Program-made: the position numbers and the translations under genes
Source: Fervidibacter canadensis
GTDB taxonomy: Bacteria > Armatimonadota > Fervidibacteria > Fervidibacterales > Fervidibacteraceae
Assembly: GCA_041446545.1 (NCBI GenBank)
Contig: JBGOEJ010000007.1
Coordinates: 1-64,000 of the forward strand
Length of the DNA stretch: 64,000 nucleotides
Reading direction: 5' to 3'
Shown: piece by piece, positions 34,266-41,761 of the stretch
How the letters are laid out: each line of letters starts with the position of its first letter
Numbering within the stretch: the stretch's first letter is position 1
The notes under the pieces: generated by a model
Seen by the model: only the letters and a program-made list of their open reading frames with translations
Database searches by the model: none
What the model was told of the DNA's origin: nothing

Positions 34266-34851
34266 AAGCGATGTCCCTTTCATCGTTCGTCGCCACGAGC
34301 ACCAATCCCCGCCGTTTCTGCTCGGCAATCACTTCGTCCACCAGTTGGCGCCCTTGCCTATCCAGCAACGCCGTCGGCTCGTCCAACAATAACGCAAGAG
34401 GCTCATGCAACAGCGCCATCGCTAACTTCAACCGCCATCGCATTCCTGACGAGAAAGTCCTGACAGGCTGATGGGCAGCATGGTTCAACTGCACCCGCTC
34501 CAACCATTCGCCGATGCGCCTTTTGTCAATCCCCCGAAAGTCTGCGACCAATTGCAAGTTCTCCGTCGCTGTCAATTCATCATAAGGCTCGCAATCGGGC
34601 AAAACAGCGCCGACGAGGGAGCGTGCTTGGGTCGGCGAAAAAGTTTCGCCCTCCAGTTCCCAACGGATGCGTCCTTCCGTCGGCATCAGCAACCCGCACA
34701 GCAACCGCAGCAAAGTCGTCTTGCCCGAACCGTTCGGACCGAGGATGACAACCCCTGTCCCTTCCATGGCTCTCAGCGACAGATGGCGAAACACCCAACG
34801 CCTTCCGAAGGCTTTGCCCAAATCTTCGCAAATCAACTGGATGAACGCCAT
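34210..34851 (-). CDS. ccmA: CcmA-like ABC transporter ATPase
   Basis: 213 aa. Walker A is GPNGSGKTT (about 38-46). The signature loop is FSSGMRWRLKLAMAL, with SSGMR replacing the usual SGGQ; this variation is common in CcmA. Walker B is LALLLDEPTALLD, and the switch His is replaced by Asn (LVATNDE), also seen in CcmA. It overlaps ccmB by 56 nt. The pair exports or handles heme during cytochrome c assembly. Confidence 0.88.
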   Translation of the reverse strand: MAFIQLICEDLGKAFGRRWVFRHLSLRAMEGTGVVILGPNGSGKTTLLRLLCGLLMPTEGRIRWELEGETFSPTQARSLVGAVLPDCEPYDELTATENLQLVADFRGIDKRRIGEWLERVQLNHAAHQPVRTFSSGMRWRLKLAMALLHEPLALLLDEPTALLDRQGRQLVDEVIAEQKRRGLVLVATNDERDIAYGEEQIILGDKGIGERHR

Positions 34852-34932
34852 CGCAATTCACCCCCAAGAGGGAGGACGACGCTGGCACAATTTTGCAGCG
34901 TTTCACGAGACGCCTTGGAGGTGACCATCATT

Positions 34933-35526
34933 GTGGCGGGACGCCTTTACACCCGACGAGGCGATGACGGTGAGACGGATTTGATGGGCGGACGAGTCGC
35001 CAAAAACCATCCTCGCGTGGTGGCTTATGGGACGCTGGACGAATTGAACGCCGTGTTGGGTTTACTCCGCACTCATCTTGCTGACCGAAGGTGGGAAAGA
35101 TGGCTGGATGCCATCCAACGAGACTTGTTCGTCGTCGGGACAGAATTGGCGACGGCTCCCTCTCACGCCCCGCCCCTGCGCCTCTCGGCGAAGCGCGTGG
35201 CGGCGTTGGAGCGACAAATTGACCGCTTTCAGCGAGAAGCCCCAACCCCTCCCCTTTTCGTCTTGCCCGGCGGGACACCGGCTGCCGCGTTGGCGCACTT
35301 TGCCCGCACCGTTTGCCGTCGGGCGGAGCGGAAAGTGGTCGCCCTCGCTCAATCTGAACCCGTCCGTCCTGTCGTCCTGAAGTATCTCAACCGCCTTTCC
35401 GATTGGCTCTTCGCTTTCGCTTTGCTCCTCAATCATCGGTCAGGCGTTGCCGAACGCCTCTGGCACGGACGGAAAGGAATGGCGAGGCACAAAGGGAAGC
35501 GCTCTAAAATTTCGGGACGGAGGTGA
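34933..35526 (+). CDS. Cob(I)alamin adenosyltransferase (PduO type)
   Basis: 197 aa from a GTG with GGAGGTGA 8 nt upstream. The N-terminal ATP-binding loop YTRRGDDGETDLMGGRVAKNHPR is diagnostic, followed by AYGTLDELNAVLGLLR and a C-terminal helix with LKYLNRLSDWLFAFALLLN. It transfers adenosyl from ATP to cob(I)alamin, making coenzyme B12. No cobalamin-dependent enzyme is next to it. The stop overlaps a following ATG (TGATG), but the WD40 gene probably starts at the next ATG, 9 nt on. Transcription is divergent from ccmAB. Confidence 0.93.
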   Translation: MAGRLYTRRGDDGETDLMGGRVAKNHPRVVAYGTLDELNAVLGLLRTHLADRRWERWLDAIQRDLFVVGTELATAPSHAPPLRLSAKRVAALERQIDRFQREAPTPPLFVLPGGTPAAALAHFARTVCRRAERKVVALAQSEPVRPVVLKYLNRLSDWLFAFALLLNHRSGVAERLWHGRKGMARHKGKRSKISGRR

Positions 35527-35534
35527 TGGGAACG

Positions 35535-36872
35535 ATGCGGAAGGCAATCCTTGTTATCTTTGGGCTTTTTAGCCTTTTGCCTTTGCTGGCTGCCCCACCC
35601 CCAAAAAAGGCGGGACCGCTCAAAGGCGTTCAGCCTCCCCCTTCGCAAATCCCTCCTTTCGTCCAGTCCACACCCCGTTTGGAGGAAGGGCTTCCTGTCG
35701 GCGAATTTTTTGCCGCCGCTTTCAGCCCCGACGGACGCTTCCTTGCCGTTAGCACGCGTTGGTCGGCTCGCTTCGGCGCTCACGAGCAGCGAACGGTGGA
35801 CATTCTGGAGGCTAATACGGGCAAAGTCGTCACTTACTACCTGCCGCCTAACCGCTTTTACGAAGGCATCATCAAAGCCTTAGCCTTCAGCCCCGATGGA
35901 CGCTTCCTTTGCGCGGCAGGGATGGACGGGCGTGTTTACCTTTGGGATGTGCGCACTGCCTCTTTGCAACGCACCCTCACTTTGCCCAATGGCATTGAAG
36001 CCGTCGCTTTCAGCCCCGACGGCAACTGGTTGGCAGTTGGGCTTTGGACAGGACGCGTTTACCTGTATCGCCGCCAAGGGCAAGATTGGCAACACCCCCA
36101 ATTGCGACGCACCGTCCAAGTCTTGACAGGCGATTTTGTCAAGCCCCTGCCCAAGTTGCCCGACTTCGGCGTCACCTTGAAAGAGCGGGAAGAGCGGCGC
36201 TTGGAGCAACTGCTGATGATGTTTCGCCTCAAAAATCCGCCCTTCGTCAAAGCCCTCGTCTTTGACCCCAAAGGGCGTTGGCTTGCCGTCGCAGGCACCG
36301 GCGATGTCGTCGGCGCTAAGGAAGGCATCATCGTCCTTTCCCTTCCTGACGGCAAACGCTTAGCGGCGTTGCAAGGGCACGGGCGAGATGTCAGTTGGAA
36401 AGTGCGGGTCGGCAGCCAATGGCAGCCCCCTCGCCCTTGGGTGAACAGTCTTGCTGTCTCCGCCGATGGACGGTTGCTTGCCTCGGCAGGTTGGGATGGG
36501 ACGGTGCGTCTTTGGGACATGAAGACCTTCCGCCAACTCCACAAATTGGAATCCCCCAAAACGCCGACGGGTCGGGTCGCTACCCGCATCTACAACCGTG
36601 TCAGCCTCAGCCCTGATGGTCGTTATGTCGCCGCAGGAGGCTTCGGGCATCGCGTGGATATCTGGGAGACGACGACCGCTCACTTGGTCACTTCCTTGCC
36701 CACGGACGGCATCGTGGAAGCCGTCGCTTTCAGCCCTAACGGTCGGCTTTTGGTCTCAGGCGGTTGGGATGGCTTGATGCGGGCGTGGCAAGTCGGCAGT
36801 TGGCGGTTGCTCTGGCAGCAAACTCACACCTTCCTTGAACGCCAACCGCCACCGCCTCTGCCGTTGCGTTGA
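35535..36872 (+). CDS. Exported WD40-repeat protein
   Basis: 445 aa from the ATG with GGAGGTGA 8 nt upstream. The signal peptide MRKAILVIFGLFSLLPLLAA is followed by a proline-rich linker. Seven WD40-like blades then appear, marked by AFSPDGRFLAVST, AFSPDGRFLCAAGMDGRVYLWD, AFSPDGNWLAVGLWTGRVYLY, VFDPKGRWLAVAG, AVSADGRLLASAGWDGTVRLWD, SLSPDGRYVAAGGFGHRVDIWE and AFSPNGRLLVSGGWDGLMRAWQ. Seven blades close one propeller in the periplasm or on the cell surface. It probably serves as a protein-binding platform. It is 32 nt upstream of gdhA. Confidence 0.88.
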   Translation: MRKAILVIFGLFSLLPLLAAPPPKKAGPLKGVQPPPSQIPPFVQSTPRLEEGLPVGEFFAAAFSPDGRFLAVSTRWSARFGAHEQRTVDILEANTGKVVTYYLPPNRFYEGIIKALAFSPDGRFLCAAGMDGRVYLWDVRTASLQRTLTLPNGIEAVAFSPDGNWLAVGLWTGRVYLYRRQGQDWQHPQLRRTVQVLTGDFVKPLPKLPDFGVTLKEREERRLEQLLMMFRLKNPPFVKALVFDPKGRWLAVAGTGDVVGAKEGIIVLSLPDGKRLAALQGHGRDVSWKVRVGSQWQPPRPWVNSLAVSADGRLLASAGWDGTVRLWDMKTFRQLHKLESPKTPTGRVATRIYNRVSLSPDGRYVAAGGFGHRVDIWETTTAHLVTSLPTDGIVEAVAFSPNGRLLVSGGWDGLMRAWQVGSWRLLWQQTHTFLERQPPPPLPLR

Positions 36873-36904
36873 AAAGATGGGCACAAAAATGGAGGGGAGC
36901 GAAG

Positions 36905-38173
36905 ATGGTCGCAGAAGTGCGGGAAAGGCAGGAAGGCAACCTTTGGGAGATGGTGACGCAACAACTAGACCATGTGGCAGCCCTCATGCACCTTGACCCC
37001 CGCCTCCACGAATTCCTGCGTCATTGCAAGCGCACCTTGGAAGTTTCCATCCCCGTCAAGATGGACGACGGCAGCCTTCGGGTTTTCACGGGTTGGCGTG
37101 TCCATCACAACCTCGCTAAAGGTCCCGCCAAAGGTGGCATCCGCTACTCACCTACCTTGACCATGGACGAAGTGAAAGCCTTGGCGATGTTGATGACTTG
37201 GAAATGCGCCGTCGTGGATTTGCCCTATGGCGGCGCCAAAGGCGGTGTCGTTTGCAACCCTTCTGAGTTATCCGATGGCGAATTGGAGCGTTTGACCCGT
37301 CGCTTCACCTCCGAACTCATCCTCTTGCTCGGTCCCGAAAAAGACATCCCTGCCCCTGACATGGGCACCGATGAACGCGTGATGGCGTGGATGATGGACA
37401 CCTTTAGCATGAATGTCGGTTACTCCGTGCCCGGCGTCGTGACGGGCAAACCTGTCAACATCGGTGGCTCGCGGGGACGAAGGGAAGCACCCGGTCGCTC
37501 CGTCGCCATTTGCGTGGAAGAAGCCGCCGCAAAACTCGGAATGCGTTTGGAAGGGGCAAAAGTCGTCATCCAAGGCTTCGGGAAAGTCGGCAGCGTCGTC
37601 GCTTTGCTTTTGCACGCCATCGGCTGCAAAATTGTCGCCGTCAGCGATGTCAAAGGTGGCATCTACAACCCCCAAGGTTTAGACCCCGTCCGCCTGACTG
37701 CCCACAAACGCCAGACCAAAACCGTTTCCTCTTACCGTGACGGCGATTTCGTCACCAACGAAGAGTTGCTGGAACTGCCTTGCGACATCCTCGTCCCTGC
37801 CGCCGTTGAGCGGGTCATCACCGAACGAAATGCCGACAAAGTGAGGGCGAAACTCATCGTGGAAGCTGCCAACGGTCCTATCACCCCCGAAGCCGATGCC
37901 ATCTTGCGCGATAAAGGCGTCTTCATCGTCCCCGACATCTTGGCAAATGCTGGCGGCGTCATCGTCAGTTACTTTGAGTGGGTGCAGGACATCTCCCAAT
38001 TCTTCTGGACGGAGCAAGAAGTCAACGAGCGTTTGCGACAAGTCATGCGCCGAGCCTTCGGCGAAGTTTGGACGATCGCCCATGACCGCAGCGTGGACAT
38101 GCGCACCGCCGCCTACATCCTCGCCGTTAGCCGCGTCGCGGAAGCCATCCGCCTGCGAGGCATCTACCCGTAA
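36905..38173 (+). CDS. gdhA: Glutamate dehydrogenase (Glu/Leu/Phe/Val dehydrogenase family)
   Basis: 422 aa from MVAEVRERQEG with GGAGGGG upstream. The substrate Lys appears in GPAKGGIRYSP and the catalytic Lys in LPYGGAKGGVVCNP, with Asp in IPAPDMGTDERVMAW. The Rossmann nucleotide site is VVIQGFGKVGSVVA. The length fits the hexameric class typical of thermophiles. It interconverts glutamate and 2-oxoglutarate plus ammonia; NAD or NADP preference cannot be read safely (the fold's acidic position follows VAVSD, favouring NAD). A dispersed hairpin follows 4 nt after the stop. Confidence 0.95.
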   Translation: MVAEVRERQEGNLWEMVTQQLDHVAALMHLDPRLHEFLRHCKRTLEVSIPVKMDDGSLRVFTGWRVHHNLAKGPAKGGIRYSPTLTMDEVKALAMLMTWKCAVVDLPYGGAKGGVVCNPSELSDGELERLTRRFTSELILLLGPEKDIPAPDMGTDERVMAWMMDTFSMNVGYSVPGVVTGKPVNIGGSRGRREAPGRSVAICVEEAAAKLGMRLEGAKVVIQGFGKVGSVVALLLHAIGCKIVAVSDVKGGIYNPQGLDPVRLTAHKRQTKTVSSYRDGDFVTNEELLELPCDILVPAAVERVITERNADKVRAKLIVEAANGPITPEADAILRDKGVFIVPDILANAGGVIVSYFEWVQDISQFFWTEQEVNERLRQVMRRAFGEVWTIAHDRSVDMRTAAYILAVSRVAEAIRLRGIYP

Positions 38174-38176
38174 TGT

Positions 38177-38204
38177 TGGAGTGGCTATTAGCCACGACCC
38201 AAAA
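38177..38204. repeat. Dispersed hairpin element, copy e
   Basis: Contains GTGGCTATTAGCCAC (38181-38195) within the context TTGGA-hairpin-GACCCAAAA. Nearly identical to the copy at 39217-39245. It lies between gdhA and the PIG-L gene. Confidence 0.75.
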
Positions 38205-38227
38205 GCCAACCGACGGAGGCTTGAGAG

Positions 38228-38926
38228 ATGAACGAACGACCTTGCATCGTTGCCATCGGCGCTCATGCCGCCGATATGGAATTCACGGCAGGCGCTACTT
38301 TGCTCAAACACGCCCGTAGTGGTTGGGATGCCCACATCATCCACTTGACGCTGGGCGAAAAAGGCAACCCAAACCTTTCACCCGACGCCTACGGAGAACA
38401 AAAGCGACGGGAAGCAGAAGCCGCCGCCCAAATCTTGCAAGCAACGCCTCACTTTTTGCCTTACCGTGATGGCGAATTGACCGTCAGCGATGACATCGCT
38501 GATGAACTGGCGAAGTGGCTGCGGCGTTTGCGCCCGCAGGTCATCATCACTCACTGGCGCGACAGCATCCACTCCGACCACACCGCCACTTATTTCCTCG
38601 TCCGACGCGCCCTCTTTTTGGCTGCCAACCCCCACTTTGACTTGGACGGTTTACCGCCCGCTCGCGGGGTGCGCCTTTACTACGCCGAAAATTGGGAAGA
38701 CGCTGAAAACTTCCGTCCCTTCGTCTATGTGGACATCAGTGAAGTCTTCGCCGAGTGGGAACGAGCCTTCAAGTGCTTTGCCATCGGGCGGGGCGAAGGT
38801 AGTTTCCCCTACTGGGACTGGTATCAAGCCCGCACCCGATTGCGAGGCATTGAGGTCGGTGTCCCTTTTGCCCAAGCCTTCGCCGTAGACGAATGGCGGC
38901 TCCGCCAACAAAAGGAAACACTGTAG
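38228..38926 (+). CDS. PIG-L/LmbE-family deacetylase
   Basis: 232 aa, GGAGGC SD upstream. GAHAADMEFTAGATLLKHA matches the zinc-site segment, where the usual AHPDD is AHAAD; the His and second Asp are kept. The second His pair is in HSDHTATYFLVRRALF. It likely hydrolyses an N-acetylglucosaminyl group; BshB-type bacillithiol deacetylase and sugar deacetylases share this pattern. The substrate is not defined by neighbours (gdhA upstream, hairpin-rich gap downstream). Confidence 0.85.
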   Translation: MNERPCIVAIGAHAADMEFTAGATLLKHARSGWDAHIIHLTLGEKGNPNLSPDAYGEQKRREAEAAAQILQATPHFLPYRDGELTVSDDIADELAKWLRRLRPQVIITHWRDSIHSDHTATYFLVRRALFLAANPHFDLDGLPPARGVRLYYAENWEDAENFRPFVYVDISEVFAEWERAFKCFAIGRGEGSFPYWDWYQARTRLRGIEVGVPFAQAFAVDEWRLRQQKETL

Positions 38927-38958
38927 CAACAACCCCCAGCCTTCCTTGGGGCTTTGGG

Positions 38959-38982
38959 AAAGGTCGGCTAACAGCCGACCTT
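38959..38982. repeat. Hairpin related to the dispersed family, copy f
   Basis: AAGGTCGGCT-AAC-AGCCGACCTT is a perfect 10-bp stem 33 nt after the PIG-L stop. Its upper part GTCGGCT/AGCCGAC differs from GTGGCT/AGCCAC in both arms, so pairing is kept. Confidence 0.7.
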
Positions 38983-39030
38983 GAGAGGGTGAGGTCGCCC
39001 GTTGAGCCGCAAAATTTTGTGGACTCACGA

Positions 39031-39049
39031 AAAAGGTGCGTCACCTTTT
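39031..39049. terminator. Bidirectional terminator-like hairpin
   Basis: AAAAGGTG-CG-TCACCTTTT forms an 8-bp stem with A-rich and T-rich ends, so it could end transcripts from either side. It lies in the 449-bp gap 38927-39375, which holds no gene I can support, only hairpins and a promoter. Confidence 0.5.
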
Positions 39050-39130
39050 AGGACACATCCCACAAGGCTCTGAGGGTCTTTGGAAAATCACGCCTTGAAT
39101 AACCTTGTTCGTTGCAGCGGACATTGCCAT

Positions 39131-39245
39131 TTTTGCGGCTGATAGCCGCTCCAACAGAAGTCGGAGGAGCGTCGGCTTTTCAGCGAAGGTGACGGAGGCG
39201 TCGGATTGCTCCGCCTTGTTGGAGTGGCTATTAGCCACGACGCAA
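39131..39245. repeat. Pair of inverted dispersed hairpins (copies g and h), MITE-like
   Basis: Copy g (39131-39157) has GCGGCTGATAGCCGC and reads TGTTGGAGCGGCT on the minus strand. Copy h (39217-39245) has GTGGCTATTAGCCAC and reads TTGTTGGAGTGGCT on the plus strand. The two face each other around about 60 bp. The G-C pair in g replaces the T-A pair of h at the second stem position, a compensatory change. No transposase or target duplication was identified. Confidence 0.6.
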
Positions 39246-39283
39246 AACCGATCCCATGACTTTCCGAACATCCTCAAGGGCTC

Positions 39284-39312
39284 TTTACAGCCACCCTCCC
39301 GATCGCTATAAT
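39284..39312 (+). promoter_or_regulatory. Sigma70-type promoter of the intact pseudopilin gene
   Basis: TTTACA (39284-39289), a 17-bp spacer and TATAAT (39307-39312). The predicted transcript start is near 39319, giving a leader of about 57 nt before the ATG at 39376. Confidence 0.75.
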
Positions 39313-39320
39313 GGTACGTG

Positions 39321-39345
39321 CCCTTGTGCAATCGGTTGCACAGGG
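39321..39345 (+). promoter_or_regulatory. Leader hairpin upstream of the pseudopilin
   Basis: CCCTTGTGCAA-TCGG-TTGCACAGGG folds into a ten-pair stem with one bulged T, right at the predicted 5' end of the mRNA. It could stabilise the transcript. It leaves the SD (AAGGAGGG) free. Confidence 0.5.
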
Positions 39346-39375
39346 ATGAAGTCGCCCTGCAAGGAGGGATGCAGC

Positions 39376-40299
39376 ATGAAGCAGCGTCGGTTGTCGTGCC
39401 AAGCCTTGCTTGGATCGCGTGGTGGCTTCACCCTCATTGAGTTGCTGGTGGTGATTGCCATCATCGCGATCCTTGCGGCAATCCTGTTCCCCGTCTTCAG
39501 CCAAGCCCGCGAGAAGGCAAGACAGGCTTCTTGCCTGTCCAACACCCGCCAAATGGGGTTGGCTTACGGCATGTATGTTCAGGACTACGACGAAGTTGTG
39601 CCCTTTGGTTGGTGTTGGCCCCAATACTTTCGCCCTGACCGCACTGACATCCCTCACTGCACACCCTACTACAGCATGTTGCCAGACTTGCTTCACCCTT
39701 ACACCAAAAATGCGGGCATTTGGATTTGCCCCTCTCGGAAAATCGTCTATGGAACTCCCAACACGCTCTTCTACGACTCACGGGCAAACTTTGGCTTCCC
39801 TGAGGGCGAAGGTCCTGGTTTTCGGCGCATGGCTTGGTCTTACGCGGTGAACCAGACGCAGCGCTGTGCTCCTTGCCACCCCAACCTTTGCGGCGACACC
39901 ACCATCCGCTATGTCGGCTCTCATGGGCACAACTTGGCGTCCTATCAAGAGCCTGCAAATTACATCGTGCAAGTAGACGCCGCCTATTGGTTCCAAGTCT
40001 TCGTGGAAGGCTGGCCTCCTGTCGCTGACACGACCCCACCGACACCGCCAGACATCATGCCTTGCCTTGTAGATACAACCCCCAACGCCCAAGATTGGGG
40101 GCATGACTACGCTTGTGCGGCTGCCTATAGAGAGAGCGGTCCAAACGGTCCACAGGCAGGTTTCATCGGCGTTCGTCACACTAAGGGCGCCAACTACCAA
40201 TTCATGGATGGTCACGCCAAGTGGTTGGGCTTGGGACGCTCCAACCCGACGATGTGGTTCGCCCACAATACTCTCGGCTACCAGTTGCAACGCTGGTAA
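39376..40299 (+). CDS. DUF1559-type pseudopilin (intact)
   Basis: 307 aa, GGAGGG SD. After a short basic leader (MKQRRLSCQALLGSRGG) comes the type IV prepilin N-terminus FTLIELLVVIAIIAILAAIL, cut before Phe by a prepilin peptidase, then FPVFSQAREKARQASCLSNTRQMG. The C-terminal H-x-G mini-domain ends in GANYQFMDGHAKWLGLG, the DUF1559/prepilin-type processing hallmark. Such proteins are assembled by type II secretion or pilus-like systems, and Armatimonadota and Planctomycetota carry many. It has its own strong promoter and is followed 13 nt later by a small membrane-protein gene. This is the only one of four in the window with an undamaged frame. Confidence 0.93.
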   Translation: MKQRRLSCQALLGSRGGFTLIELLVVIAIIAILAAILFPVFSQAREKARQASCLSNTRQMGLAYGMYVQDYDEVVPFGWCWPQYFRPDRTDIPHCTPYYSMLPDLLHPYTKNAGIWICPSRKIVYGTPNTLFYDSRANFGFPEGEGPGFRRMAWSYAVNQTQRCAPCHPNLCGDTTIRYVGSHGHNLASYQEPANYIVQVDAAYWFQVFVEGWPPVADTTPPTPPDIMPCLVDTTPNAQDWGHDYACAAAYRESGPNGPQAGFIGVRHTKGANYQFMDGHAKWLGLGRSNPTMWFAHNTLGYQLQRW

Positions 40300-40312
40300 G
40301 GGGTGATAGACA

Positions 40313-40534
40313 ATGCGCCAGCAAGTGCCTATTTGGTTGGCTGCCATCGTAATCGGTTTGGTGGTGCTGGTCATCGGGATATTGGCTTACCGCCACTTTA
40401 TGCAGACGCCAACGACGCAGGTGGGTGGGGAGCAGCAACAACTCCTCCAGCAGCGGATGCAAGAAGCCTTCGGGCAAGGCAAAATCCCTCAGGGCATGAA
40501 AGTCGTACCACCAGCACCGCCAAAGGGACAATAG
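40313..40534 (+). CDS. Small single-pass membrane protein paired with the pseudopilin
   Basis: 73 aa. RQQVPIWLAAIVIGLVVLVIGILAYRHFM is one TM helix after a short N-terminus, followed by a polar Gln/Pro-rich tail ending PAPPKGQ. It resembles the protein at 53723-53983 (REVPVWVAAVVVVVILLIVGVLYWRL), which also sits directly after a DUF1559 gene. That repeated gene order suggests a job with the pseudopilin, such as assembly or anchoring. I know no named family. Confidence 0.7.
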   Translation: MRQQVPIWLAAIVIGLVVLVIGILAYRHFMQTPTTQVGGEQQQLLQQRMQEAFGQGKIPQGMKVVPPAPPKGQ

Positions 40535-40553
40535 GGAAAGGGAGCGTTGGTGC

Positions 40554-41615
40554 GTGACTCAGCATCGGCGGCAAGTCACCCTTGCCGATGTCGCCAAATT
40601 GGCAGGTGTCTCGCCGACGACGGTTTCGCGGGTTTTGCGGGGGGCTTACAACCCGCGTCCTGTCAGCGAGGAAGTGCAAAGGCGGGTGTTGGGGGCAGCG
40701 GCGAAATTGGGCTATCAACCCAACCCCATCGCCCAAGCCCTCATCACCCGCCGCACCCACATCTTAGGCTTGGTGCTTCTAAGCCCTACCCAATTGACGC
40801 ACCCTTACACTGCCGCCATCGTCCAAGGCGCTTTGGAAGTTGCCCACCGACATGGTTACCATGTCACCCTCATTCCAACGGAGCAATGGCGAGGTTCTTT
40901 GTCCCGTGACCAGCGCATCTTGACAATGACCGATGGACTCATCATCACAACCCGTCGCAGTATCGTCCCCGACGATTTGGCAAAAGTGAGCGAACAAGTT
41001 CCCGTCGTCTTGGTTCAATTTCGCTTCCCCGACAACGCAATGCCTTCCGTCCATGCCGATTACCGTCTGGCGGCTCAACGGATTGCCGAGCACTTGCGAC
41101 AGCGGTCGGTGAAAGAAGTCGGTGTCCTTTGGGCACGAGGGATTTCTCCCCACCCGACGAAACCCGTTTTGCGCTCCGTCTTTGAGGAGGACTTTTTGCC
41201 CCATTTCCAAAAGTTGCTCAATGAGGCGGGCATCCTTTTTGACCCCACCGTTGACATCCGCTCCGTCCTTGTCAGCACCGATGTTGCCGCCATCCGAAAG
41301 GAAGTTCGTCAATGGCTGAAAATTGCCCAACGACCAGCGGCATTATGCGTCGCCGATGATTTCGTCGCTGGTGCGGTCTTGCAAGTAGCAGCGGAAAAGA
41401 GATTGCGTGTCCCTGACGATTTGGCAGTCATTTCGCTGAACGATTTAGGCATCGCCGAAAAGTTGCTCCCGCCCGTGACGGCTTTGCACATCGCTCCAGA
41501 CGAATTGGGACGGAACGCTGCGAAGTTGCTCATTGAGCGCCTTGACAACGACATTGTTCCCTCCGAAACCGACATCGCCATCCCACCACGCCTCATCGCC
41601 CGCAATTCATCGTGA
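40554..41615 (+). CDS. LacI-family transcriptional regulator
   Basis: 353 aa from a GTG (AAAGGGAG upstream). The HTH VTLADVAKLAGVSPTTVSRVLRG (about residues 8-30) and hinge helix PNPIAQALITRRTHILGLVL are canonical. The rest is a periplasmic-binding-like sugar sensor domain ending VTALHIAPDELGRNAAKLLIERLDN. The effector is likely a sugar or nucleoside. The next gene in the same direction is a secreted esterase-like protein 146 nt away, a candidate target. No clear operator palindrome was found in that gap. Confidence 0.92.
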   Translation: MTQHRRQVTLADVAKLAGVSPTTVSRVLRGAYNPRPVSEEVQRRVLGAAAKLGYQPNPIAQALITRRTHILGLVLLSPTQLTHPYTAAIVQGALEVAHRHGYHVTLIPTEQWRGSLSRDQRILTMTDGLIITTRRSIVPDDLAKVSEQVPVVLVQFRFPDNAMPSVHADYRLAAQRIAEHLRQRSVKEVGVLWARGISPHPTKPVLRSVFEEDFLPHFQKLLNEAGILFDPTVDIRSVLVSTDVAAIRKEVRQWLKIAQRPAALCVADDFVAGAVLQVAAEKRLRVPDDLAVISLNDLGIAEKLLPPVTALHIAPDELGRNAAKLLIERLDNDIVPSETDIAIPPRLIARNSS

Positions 41616-41761
41616 AAGCAACCCCTGGGTATAAAGCGCATTTTTGCTGAGGTGAAAGGTCATGGCATCCGTGCGAGCCACCTCAACCCAGTGACTGGGG
41701 AAGAAGCGAAAGCGGAGGTGGAAGCGTGGTCAAAAATTTCAAGCAGCAGAGGTGTTGAAGT

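Noticed and set aside
33528..34328. Longer ccmB start reaching farther into ccmA
   Set aside because: The extra N-terminal residues have no homology to CcmB; the ATG at 34265 has an SD and gives the normal length.
41616..41761. LacI operator in front of the esterase gene
   Set aside because: No convincing palindrome with a central CG was found in the gap.
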